Positions 1 through 9,810 of a stretch of DNA of 64,000 bases are shown here, one piece after another (the first letter of the stretch is position 1; the number at the start of each line of letters is the position of its first letter). The translations under genes and the position numbers were made by a program. Origin of the DNA: Euphorbia lathyris. Taxonomy: Eukaryota > Streptophyta > Magnoliopsida > Malpighiales > Euphorbiaceae. The notes under the pieces were generated by a model. The model saw only the letters and a list, made by a program, of their open reading frames with translations, was not told the DNA's origin and ran no database searches. The stretch is taken from positions 4,231,001 to 4,295,000 of the forward strand of contig NC_088916.1 in the NCBI RefSeq assembly GCF_963576675.1. The letters are read 5' to 3'.

Positions 1-1565
1 TATCCAAATCTAGAACTTTGAGCTCTTTCATCCCTTTAAAGAAGTTACCTGGAAGCCTTTTCGATCCTTTCTGGTATTCAAGTCGTACAAGTTCAAGCTT
101 TGGGCAGTTCAAATCGGAAGGGTGCTCTTTCATCTGCTTACACCGTAATGAAATTGCATGGCAATCTTCATACCTATCTGTCTCTGGCCACCTTTTCATT
201 TCATCATTGCAACTTACAATATATGACTTCTCCTTGGAGGCAATAGATATGGCCATATCACGAACGACATCATGCATTTTGACATACTGATCATGGTAAC
301 CTTTATTGCTATCAAGCAACAAAAATGATTCTTTGAGTTCATCAACAAGCGCATGAACTCTATGCCTTGCTTGTTGGATGCTTTCGATGTTTTCAAGCAA
401 ACGTAGACCTATTCCATATCTAACCAAATCTTCAACTCGAATATTATAATCTTCAGGAAACAAGCAGCAAAGCAAAAAGCACGACTTGGCTTCTTCACGT
501 TCCAAGAGATCATAACTTAATTCAAGCCTCGAATACACTTTCCCCATCCCGGAGACGCCTTTGAGGTTAGACCTCCGAAGTTGATTCAGTGCATCGAACC
601 AAGCACTTTTGCCCTTTTTCTTTAATGCGAAAATTCTTTTGGCTTCCCATTTTGTTGCATTCATCTTCCCTTCGCGAAGTCAAAACAATCTTGCACTTGA
701 TCTTACTCTCATCAGCTGCAGGGATTCCTATTTCTTCGAAATCTATCTCATTCCAAACATCATCCAATATCAAAAGTATCCCTTTTTCACAATTGACGAT
801 TCTTTCATGCAGCTTAAGTGCTCTTCCCTTCTCAGTATCATCTTTAAGTTCCAATCCGAGGCAAGACGCAATGTCACCTTGAATCTTTTTCATGTTAGGA
901 TTTTGGGACACAACTGACATGGCAACTTCACCAAATAACTTCTGAGTTTCAACAACTTTAACTACTTCCTTTACCATTGTGGTTTTACCGACACCTCCCA
1001 ACCCACAGATACTCATCATACTCAAATTATCATCTGTCAGAGCCTTCAATACATCTTTCATAAGTGATACCCTCGAACCGAAATCCTTGATGCCTTCAGC
1101 ACTGAAGGTTGATCCCAGAGCTGGTGGAGGACGTGGACAAGCAAATTCACTAAACTGAAATTTCTCAGCATCTTCGAGCAGAGCAACAATATCTTGACTC
1201 ATCTTTGTAGCTTTCCTACTCAAGGAATGAAGTGATTTTGGATTTCGACATGGGCCACTGAAGCATTTTTTCTTCCTTTCAATCTCCTCATCTTCTAGAA
1301 ACTCTGTGGCTTCTCCATGGACAGCATCAACCTGGTGTTGCCATGTTTTAACCTCAGGAGGAGGATCGTGCAAATTCCTTTCAGCATGATTTACTTGTAG
1401 GTCTACTCCAGTCTTCTTATCATGCAGCTTCTGTAGCTTTGTTTTCAGATTGTTGATGTTACGATCGTAGAAAATCAAGTAGCCTATCTGCCGTCCTATA
1501 GGGTCCACTGTGTATTTTGCAATTTCTCCAGCAATTGAGGTTACAATGGCAGCAAGAAACTCCAT
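1..1565 (-). pseudogene. CC-NBS-LRR resistance gene copy, frameshifted by a 155-bp deletion, incomplete at window edge
   Basis: Minus-strand paralogue of the intact NLR at 52892-62490. Translation starts at the ATG at 1563-1565 (MEFLAAIV), matching the intact copy. The coiled-coil region, the P-loop GLGGVGKTT, kinase-2 (ILLILDDVW) and RNBS-B are present. Compared with the intact copy, 155 bp are missing near position 632, between two GCAT tetranucleotides (intact-copy positions 53829-53832 and 53984-53987). This removes the segment with the GLPL motif and shifts the frame, so the product stops at 567 after 332 aa. Downstream, the original frame (RNBS-D, MHDV, first LRRs) is still open to position 1, so the lesion is probably recent. 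It could yield a truncated CC-NBS protein; otherwise it is a pseudogene. The 3' part lies outside the window. Confidence 0.85.
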
Positions 1566-2211
1566 GTCTATGATCAAGACCTGAAATAAATGACAATACT
1601 GAATAAGATTTAGCTAGAGTTTTAAGCAGTTAATAAAAAGGGATAAAAGGAAGGAAAGAAAATGCATCCAACAAAAGAAGCTAATACAGTCTCCTCAGTA
1701 CTTGAAAAATTGAAATCCAAATCAGAAGCCAATACATCTCTCTCGATACCTCCTACAACCCCTCACTAACTCTCTCTCTCTCTCTATCCACAACAACTCT
1801 CTTCTGATTTTGTAACAATAAAATCACTGAAGTAGCACATATGAGACATAAAGTAACTATGGCTGATAGATAGATGGATGTACTTACTTTCTAACATCAG
1901 AAGAGATTTTGAAAGTAAATTATATATGGAGATCAAGAAAATATATAAATACAAAAGTAAACTTAGCCAAAAAACACTAACTAAGCAAGAAAAATAATTG
2001 AGTATAATATACAATTTCGAAAATGATACAAATTAATTGCCGTTTCAAAATATTTCTTTCTTTACTATTATTACTAGGATAAACAATTTAGTAGTCCTTA
2101 CGCATTTACATATTACAGTTGTCTGTCCCTGTGCTTTTTGAAATAATTACAGTCCCTAAGTTTTGTTTCCGTTAAATTCTGCAGTACTTCTATTAGAATC
2201 AATAGCTAAAT
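1566..2211 (-). promoter_or_regulatory. Upstream region of the left NLR (probable promoter and 5' UTR)
   Basis: AT-rich non-coding DNA directly upstream of the NLR start. Much of it matches, in reverse complement, the DNA upstream of the right NLR (51550-51806). Just upstream of the ATG, both copies share TTTCAG then GTCTTG, which looks like the acceptor of a 5' UTR intron. No TATA box can be assigned with confidence. Its far end is where a MITE, and then a LINE, inserted. Confidence 0.5.
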
Positions 2212-2502
2212 TGGTGCTGTTTGATAAAACTGAAAATTAAGTGCTGAAAAAATAAGTACTGAATTTTAAGTGCTGAATATTATAAGTTCTGAAAATATTA
2301 AATGATATAATTGTTATAAAAATATTATTTGATAATGTTTAACTTAAAATATTAAGTTAAATATATTGACTTATCAAAATAAGTGATTTTTAACTGAATT
2401 TACTAATTTAAGTGGTGGAAAAATAATTGTTATCAAACGCACTTAAATTAAATAAGTGCTTAACATTTTAATTTAAGTGATTAAGTGGCTTATCAAACAA
2501 GA
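2212..2502. mobile_element. Short AT-rich MITE, hit at its right end by a LINE
   Basis: The ends carry an imperfect inverted repeat: CTGTTTGATAA near 2217 and TTATCAAACAA at 2490-2500. The interior has repeated AAGTGCTGAA and TAAGTGC motifs. The homologous place in the right arm (near 46395) lacks this DNA and reads straight through, which supports an insertion. The class is uncertain because no clean target duplication is visible. The right end overlaps the target duplication of the LINE. Confidence 0.5.
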
Positions 2503-2516
2503 CTAGGGTTGGGGCG

Positions 2517-4589
2517 ATGGGGGTGTCTGGCGAGGCGGCAGGGGCGTTGGGAGGCGCGGCGGGCGGGCCGTCGTTGCCGATGGGAGGCCGGGCGGCGGGG
2601 ATTGACGGATCTGCTGTTCAGGGGCTGGGCGGGTCTGTTGAGGTTGGTGAGGGGGTGGTTTTTGCCCGCTACAGGCGGAGGAGCGGGGAGAGGGGTGGTG
2701 ATCGATCTAAAGATCTGATTCGGCCGGGTGGTAAGGATGGGGAGAGGCCGGTGGTGGGGCTGAGCGATGGGGTGGTTGGCGAGAGGGAGCCGGGTCTGCC
2801 TAGGGTTAGGAATTCGGCGGGAGAGGGGAATGTTGGGTCTCTTGACTCCGCGCGGCCCGCGGGGGAGCAGATTCGGATGGCTGGATCCGATGCTATCCGT
2901 ATTGGCGAGGGCGAGGTTGCGGCTCGCGTCCTGGAGCTGGCGGCTAGGGTTTCGTCAGTTCAGACGGCTGCCCCCTCCTTGATGGTTGGCCAGGCCAATC
3001 TGTCCCCGCAGGATGCTCAGAACAAGTCTGCTTTACAGACAGTGCAATCGACACAGACATGTTTATCCATTCTAAACCCTACCTTGGGTCCGGTGGTAGG
3101 GGATTTGAGTACTTTGTTTCCTGGGCCTAGTAGGGATCAGGCTTTGTCCCCATGCCCTAATGAGGCTCAGAGCCAGCATAACCAGAGTTTTCAAAAAGAC
3201 AAGGGAAACCCTTCTTGGAGGGATAAGGTATTAGGGGTGGTTGAGGAGGAACCCATGATGGAGGAAGACTCTATTGAGGATGATTCTGAAGAGTTCTTTT
3301 CCGACTCTGATATTGAGGATGGAGAGCCAGAAAATCCGCTTTGTCCCAGAATCCGTCTTTCCTCGGAAGACAAACGGGTTATAAGATCCAAATGGAAATT
3401 GGCGCTTATTGTCACTGTACTAGGGAAAAGAATTGGTTTCAATTACTTTGCCCAGAGGATCCATGCCCAATGGGCAAAGACAGGGAAGGTCACTATCACA
3501 GACCTTGAGAATGACTATTATGTCATCAAATTTACCAGTGTGAAGGATTATGAGGCTGTTGTTAATGGTGGACCATACATTATCTCCAACCATGTCTTGG
3601 CGCTGAGATCCTGGGTCCCTAATTTTGATCCCCATGATTGCTCTGTTAACAGGATCCTGACTTGGGTCAGATTCCCTGGCCTCCCTCTTGAATACTACAG
3701 TGAGAGATTCTTGAATAAGATAGGTAGCCTTGTTGGGAAGGTACACCATATTGATAAAACCACCGTTGGGGCTGTAAGGGGCAAGTTTGCCAGGGTGTGT
3801 ATTGATATTGACCTCGCTAAACCCCTTCTTTCTCAATTCTGTGTTCAGAATAAAGTCTTTCATATTGAATATGAAGGTTTACACAACATATGCTATGAAT
3901 GTGGGATGTTTGGCCATACCGTTGAGGGATGTCCTGGGAAAAGAAAGGTAGTGGAGGAGGTGGTCCAACCTATTATAGGAGGAGGTGAGAAAGGTCAGGG
4001 GGAGGATAAGAGCTTTGGTCCTTGGATGCTTGCCAAAAGGACAACAAGGAGGAAGCCACGTGCTAAAGCTAATACTAGTCACTCTCCGGATATCAATAGC
4101 AGGATGACTTCTCTCCAGATTGCCCCCGAGATCAGGGTCAAACCTCCGGATACCAAGAAGGGCAAAGAGGTGGGTGTGGATGTAGCTTCTGGCTCCGGGT
4201 CAAGATTTGAGATTCTGCCTATGGAGGAAGGACAGATCTCGAATCCTCCTGAGGAGCAGTTTGAATTGAGCAGGCCAGGTCTGGTTTCTTCTGAGCCGGG
4301 TTCAAATCTGGATAACTCTATTAACCCTCTCTTTGTTGCTAATGTTGAGTCCAAAGGGAGTTCACAACCCCTTCTCCCTGCAAGGAATGACTTGAGTATT
4401 GAGATTGGTAATCTGAATCCTCTTGCTGATGTTCCTATTGGAAAAACTTTAGGAGTGATGAAGTCAAATATAAAGAAACCCAAAGCAAAGCCTAAAAAGA
4501 ACCCTGGTAGGTTGGATTCTTGGGATAAAAGGGGGCCTTCTGGTTCCTCCTCTAGGCTCTCCGGAGCCCCGAATAAATACCTGATTTAA
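2517..4589 (+). CDS. LINE ORF1 protein (DUF4283 / CCHC zinc-knuckle nucleic-acid-binding protein)
   Basis: An uninterrupted 690-aa ORF opening 11 bp from the 5' end of the LINE. The N-terminal 100 residues are Gly/Ala/Arg-rich. The middle region (VLGKRIGFNYFAQRIHAQW and following) looks like the DUF4283 domain of plant LINE ORF1 proteins. A CX2CX4HX4C zinc knuckle (CYECGMFGHTVEGC) begins at residue 459, and the C-terminus is polar and Lys/Pro-rich. In this family ORF1 coats the element RNA and forms the ribonucleoprotein with the ORF2 reverse transcriptase; that role is taken from family knowledge. ORF1 is intact while ORF2 is broken. It is an element gene, not a host gene. Confidence 0.88.
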   Translation: MGVSGEAAGALGGAAGGPSLPMGGRAAGIDGSAVQGLGGSVEVGEGVVFARYRRRSGERGGDRSKDLIRPGGKDGERPVVGLSDGVVGEREPGLPRVRNSAGEGNVGSLDSARPAGEQIRMAGSDAIRIGEGEVAARVLELAARVSSVQTAAPSLMVGQANLSPQDAQNKSALQTVQSTQTCLSILNPTLGPVVGDLSTLFPGPSRDQALSPCPNEAQSQHNQSFQKDKGNPSWRDKVLGVVEEEPMMEEDSIEDDSEEFFSDSDIEDGEPENPLCPRIRLSSEDKRVIRSKWKLALIVTVLGKRIGFNYFAQRIHAQWAKTGKVTITDLENDYYVIKFTSVKDYEAVVNGGPYIISNHVLALRSWVPNFDPHDCSVNRILTWVRFPGLPLEYYSERFLNKIGSLVGKVHHIDKTTVGAVRGKFARVCIDIDLAKPLLSQFCVQNKVFHIEYEGLHNICYECGMFGHTVEGCPGKRKVVEEVVQPIIGGGEKGQGEDKSFGPWMLAKRTTRRKPRAKANTSHSPDINSRMTSLQIAPEIRVKPPDTKKGKEVGVDVASGSGSRFEILPMEEGQISNPPEEQFELSRPGLVSSEPGSNLDNSINPLFVANVESKGSSQPLLPARNDLSIEIGNLNPLADVPIGKTLGVMKSNIKKPKAKPKKNPGRLDSWDKRGPSGSSSRLSGAPNKYLI

Positions 4590-4622
4590 GGTTTGGGCTT
4601 GTGTCAGTTGCTCTCCTTTCTT

Positions 4623-7600
4623 ATGGACTTCTTTGTTTGGAATGTTAGAGGTGCGGCGAGCAAGGCTACCCGCATTCATGTTAATGATCTCATTAAACAG
4701 TTTAACCCATCTTGCTTTGTTCTTTTGGAAACCAAGGTTAGTGGGCCCAAAGCTAATGAGGTAGTTAAGAAATTTAAGAACTGGAAGTGTGTTAGATCGG
4801 AGGCTACTGGCCGAGCAGGGGGGATTTGGCTCTTTTGGAAGCCAAATCAAATCAATATTGATATAATAAGTATGGACAGTCAATTCATTCATAGTAAGGT
4901 GTGTTACCCTGGTAATAAACCTTTCTTTGTTTCTTTTGTTTATGCCGATCCTGTTTTGACTAATCGAAGAAGGCTGTGGGAGATTCTTCATTCTATTAGT
5001 TTAAATATGACCGAGGCTTGGTTGGTGGACGGGGATTTTAATGATATTGCCCTTTTGAGTGATCAGAGAGGAGGGGGTAATCATTATGTTAACCGGTGCC
5101 TTAACCATAAGCATAGTATGGATATCTGCGGCCTTTCGGACCTGGGTGCTGCTGGCCACAAGTTTACCTGGAAAAGGAATAGTGTGTTTGTCCGGTTGGA
5201 TAAGGTTTATGCTAATGTTGCTGCTATTTGTAGGTTTCCTGAGGTCAATGTGCTCAACCTCCCTTTCCGTCATTCGGATCACTGCCCCATCCTCATCAAA
5301 ATGGTCAAAGGGAACCGGCTGAGAAGTAGTAGACCTTTTAGGTATCTGGTAGCTTGGGATTCCCACCCAGATTTTAAGAGTTTTGTTAAAGACAATTGGC
5401 ATCCTCAGTCTGATGTCCTTCTTGCAGCGGAGGAATTCAGAAGGAATGTGGTTGGCTGGAATAAAAATGTTTTTAGCCATATTATCATGAGGAAAAACAA
5501 GCTTTTGAGAAGGATGGAAGGCGTTCAACGTTGTTTGGAGACTCGCTTTGACCACAGCCTGAATGGTCATCTTAGATCCCTCCAGAACGAATTAGAAGCT
5601 GTCCTTAGACAGGAAGAGCTTCTTTGGTTCCAGAAATCAAGGAAGTCTTGGATTCAAGACGGAGACCGGAATACCAGGTTCTTCCACCTCTCAACGATCA
5701 TCAGGAGGCAGAGGAACAGGATCGATGCTATCAAGGATACCAATGGTGAGTGGATTTTTGAGGAAGAAAACATTCGGCGCCTTGCCCTTGAGTTCTACCA
5801 AGATCTTTTCAGAGAAGAAGTGGTGGACTTGGAGAGTGCCCATTCTAGTACCTCCTTTCCTCGTTTAGGGGAGGGTGCTATTAGAGATGCTTTCCATCCT
5901 GTGGACCTTAAGGAAATTGATCTGGCTTTCTCCAGCATTGGTTCCACTAAGGCTCCTGGGATTGATGGTATTCCTGCCAGTTTCTATCATAAACACTGGG
6001 ACACTGTGAAAGAGGGCATTTATGACTTTGTGTTAGGTGTTTTTGGTGGTTCTAAAGATATCAGTTTGATTAATAAAACTCTCATTGTTCTGATTCCTAA
6101 GGTCGAGAAGTCTTCCTCCTTCCTTCAGATGAGGCCAATCAGTCTTTGTAATGTGTTGTATAAAGCTATTACTAAGATTGTGGCTAATAGAATCCGGAAG
6201 ATCCTTCCTGATATTATCAGCCAAAACCAAGGGGCTTTGTTCCTGGTAGACAAATGATGGATAACATTGTTATTGCCCAGGAGGTTGTCCATTCTATGAA
6301 GATTAAGAAGGGTAAGAAAGGGATCGTGGCTCTTAAACTAGACCTGGAGAAAGCTAGACTGAACTGGAGCTTTCTTCTGGATAGCTTAGGTAAAGCGGGT
6401 ATCCCGAATAACTGGAGGAATTTGATAGAGAGGTGCATTTCCTCTCCGGTCTTCCAGGTGATGATCAATGGGGATATGTCTGATGAGTTCTCTCCCTCTA
6501 GGGGTATTCGTCAAGGGGATCCTATGAGCCCTTTCCTGTTTGTGATTGCCATGGAAAGACTGTCTCACATGATCCAGGAGGCGGTGAGTAAGGGGACTTT
6601 CCATCCTGTTTCCATCAACAAACATTGTCCGTCTATTACCCACCTGTTCTTTGCTGACGACGTAATGCTTTTCGTGGAGGGTAATGAGGAGCAAATTCAG
6701 GTGGTGATGGATATCCTTAATGGCTTTTGTGAGGCTTCTGGTCAGAAGATTAACATCCAAAAATCCCGCGTGCTTTGCTCTAAGAATATGAACAATAGCT
6801 TATGCAGAAGACTGAGTGAGCTCTCTGGCATCCCCCTGACTCACTCGTTGGGGAAGTATCTTGGGGTCCCTCTTCACAGTGATAGGGTTTCCAAAGCTTC
6901 TTTTAAAGACATTTTGGATAAAACTAACGGTTTGTGTGCTAGCTGGAAAGCTAATTCTCTTTCCCTTGCAGGTCGCCTTACTTTAATCCAATCTGTTAAT
7001 TGTGCTGCTCCGAACCATATTATGCAGGCATGTAAGCTTCCTGAACCTGTTCTTAATGACCTTGATAAGATTAATCGTCGATTCCTGTGGGGGGAGTCTG
7101 GAAATGGAAGGAAGGTTCACCTGGTTCCTTGGAAGGAGACCTGTCAGCCTAAATGCAGGGGGGTCTTGGAATCAGGCAATCAGTCTTTGTAATGTGTTGT
7201 ATAAAGCTATTACTAAGATTGTGGCTAATAGAATCCGGAAGATCCTTCCTGATATTATCAGCCAAAACCAAGGGGCTTTGTTCCTGGTAGACAAATGATG
7301 GATAACATTGTTATTGCCCAGGAGGTTGTCCATTCTATGAAGATTAAGAAGGGTAAGAAAGGGATCGTGGCTCTTAAACTAGACCTGGAGAAAGCTAGAC
7401 TGAACTGGAGCTTTCTTCTGGATAGCTTAGGTAAAGCGGGTATCCCGAATAACTGGAGGAATTTGATAGAGAGGTGCATTTCCTCTCCGGTCTTCCAGGT
7501 GATGATCAATGGGGATATGTCTGATGAGTTCTCTCCCTCTAGGGGTATTCGTCAAGGGGATCCTATGAGCCCTTTCCTGTTTGTGATTGCCATGGAAAGA

Positions 7601-9756
7601 CTGTCTCACATGATCCAGGAGGCGGTGAGTAAGGGGACTTTCCATCCTGTTTCCATCAACAAACATTGTCCGTCTATTACCCACCTGTTCTTTGCTGACG
7701 ACGTAATGCTTTTCGTGGAGGGTAATGAGGAGCAAATTCAGGTGGTGATGGATATCCTTAATGGCTTTTGTGAGGCTTCTGGTCAGAAGATTAACATCCA
7801 AAAATCCCGCGTGCTTTGCTCTAAGAATATGAACAATAGCTTATGCAGAAGACTGAGTGAGCTCTCTGGCATCCCCCTGACTCACTCGTTGGGGAAGTAT
7901 CTTGGGGTCCCTCTTCACAGTGATAGGGTTTCCAAAGCTTCTTTTAAAGACATTTTGGATAAAACTAACGGTTTGTGTGCTAGCTGGAAAGCTAATTCTC
8001 TTTCCCTTGCAGGTCGCCTTACTTTAATCCAATCTGTTAATTGTGCTGCTCCGAACCATATTATGCAGGCATGTAAGCTTCCTGAACCTGTTCTTAATGA
8101 CCTTGATAAGATTAATCGTCGATTCCTGTGGGGGGAGTCTGGAAATGGAAGGAAGGTTCACCTGGTTCCTTGGAAGGAGACCTGTCAGCCTAAATGCAGG
8201 GGGGTCTTGGAATCAGGCAAGCTAAGGACAATAATAAAGTCCTTTTGATGAAGCTTCTTTGGAGAATGTGGCAAAATCCCTCCTCTCTTTGGGTTCGTCT
8301 CCTTTGTGGCAAATATCGGAAGGATAGAATTTTCGGAGGTCCGAAGGAGAGGGTTGTCAACTGTTCCTTCCTCTGGAAAGGGATTAGCGCGGTGTTTGAT
8401 GAGTTCTGTTCGGGGGTTGGTCTGGAGGTGGGTAATGGTAAATCCACCAGTTTTTGGTATGATACCTGGGTTGGTGACAAACCTCTGATTGAAGTTTGCA
8501 GAACCCCTCCGCCTTGTGATTTCCGTCCCTGGAAGGTTGCTGATGTGGTGGACTCGGAGGGTGACTGGATCTGGTCTAAGTTCGCCTCTTTCTTCAACCT
8601 GGAGACCCTTCTGAACATTAGGGGAGTGAAGGTTAGCAACCAAGAGGAGGACAAGGACAGACATTGCTGGGCCTTAACGAATAATGGCATTTTCTCTTGT
8701 AAATCAGCCTATGAAGCTCTTTCCTCTTATAGGGCTGACCCCCCGGTGGAGATTTGGAAGTCCATTTGGGCCCTCAAAATCCCTTATCGTATCAGAAGTT
8801 TCCTGTGGCTGGGAGTTAAGGACAGGCTGCTTACTAATGCGGATAGACACAGAAGGCATTTGGCTGAGTCTGGAGCCTGTAGTAGATGCAGTGGTCATGT
8901 GGAAACCTTGTGCCATGCTTTGAGGGATTGCCCTAAGAGTAAGAAGATTTGGGAGGGGATTCTCCCTCGCCACACCCTGCCCTCTTTTATGGCTCATGCG
9001 GATGCTGACTGGTTCTCTGATGGAGCCAATGGGAAGTTGTTGGCTAATATGGAGCACGGTGACATTTTCTTCGCCATTATCTGTCACCAAATCTGGAAAT
9101 GGAGGAACGAAGAGTTATTTTCTGAGAAGACTGTCCTTATTCCTGATTTACTTGGTTACTTCTCGGAAAAACTCTCTGTTATTACAAAGAGCTTTGAAGG
9201 GGAGCCCCTGGTTAGACCTGTCCCGGATAAAGTGGTCCAGTTAGTTGGTTGGATTAAGCCTAGAGAAGGGTTTGTGAAGTTGAACTCGGATGGCTCTTGC
9301 CTTAGCAATGGAAGAATTGCTGCTGGGGGAGTTCTTCGGGATGCTGGTGGCGCTTGGCTGGCTGGGTTCATCCATAACTTGGGGACGGGCTCTTCCTTTT
9401 CTGCGGAGCTCTGGGGAATCCTGTCGGGAGTTAAATTGGCCATTCGCATGGGTGTTAAAAGGCTTTTGGTGGATTCTGATAATTTGGAGGCGATCAACAG
9501 GATTTCTGATTGCCAGGCTGTTGGTCTGAAGAACCAGAATCTTATCAAGGCTATTTTGAGGCTTCGTCCTGCCTTTGAGGTTCTTAGCTTCTCCCATATC
9601 TTTAGGGAGCAAAACCGCGTGGCGGATCGTTTGGCAGTTGCTAGGCATGGGGGGATTTTAGGTGTTTCTACCCTTTCTGTTCCCCCCTCCTTTCTGTTAC
9701 CCATCCTTCTCGAGGATAGGGTTGGGGTCAGCCATCCTAGACTGATCCCGGGTTAG
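4623..9756 (+). pseudogene. LINE ORF2 (AP endonuclease, reverse transcriptase, zf-RVT, RNase H), broken
   Basis: ORF2 starts at the ATG at 4623 (MDFFVWNVRG). Domains in order: endonuclease (ETKV, GRAGGIW, GDFN, RLDK, SDHCPI), reverse transcriptase (TKAPGIDGIPASFY, GIRQGDPMSP, LFFADDVMLF), a zf-RVT region (about 8660-8960) and an RNase H domain starting near SDGSCLSNG (about 9290). Lesions: a one-base loss in a T run at about 6234-6236 ends the first frame at 6257; the region around RT motif A reads KLDLEKARLNW, two residues shorter than the usual form, losing the Tyr-Asp pair; and a one-base loss in a G run near 8199-8204 shifts the frame again. A perfect 1,041-bp tandem duplication repeats most of the RT and carries the lesions twice. 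RT activity is not expected. Confidence 0.88.
6136..8217 (+). repeat. Perfect 1,041-bp tandem duplication inside the LINE reverse transcriptase
   Basis: Copy 1 is 6136-7176 and copy 2 is 7177-8217. The predicted peptides from the two copies are identical and I saw no base difference by eye. The junction shares only a CAA trinucleotide. The unit is 347 codons long, so it preserves frame in principle, but the frameshifts already inside it defeat that. It may be a very recent event or an assembly duplication. Confidence 0.9.
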
Positions 9757-9810
9757 GTTTTTGTTTTGTTTGTTTTCTTTTCCTTCCTACAAAAAAAAAA
9801 AACAAGACTA

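Larger units (their letters stand above)
2506..9802 (+). mobile_element. Near full-length L1-type LINE (non-LTR retrotransposon)
   Basis: The element starts with GGGTTGGGGCGATGGG, carries ORF1 and ORF2, and ends in a 12-A tail (9791-9802). It is flanked by an 11-bp target duplication AAACAAGACTA (2495-2505 and 9800-9810; the first A's overlap the tail), as expected for target-primed reverse transcription. The GC-rich 5' end contrasts with the AT-rich surroundings. ORF2 is broken by frameshifts and by a tandem duplication, so the copy is not autonomous. It sits inside a MITE about 0.9 kb upstream of the left NLR and on the opposite strand. Confidence 0.93.

Noticed and set aside
2212..2502. 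Assigning the MITE upstream of the left NLR to hAT
   Set aside because: The CTGTTTG-type ends are suggestive, but comparison with the empty site in the right arm shows no clean 8-bp duplication.
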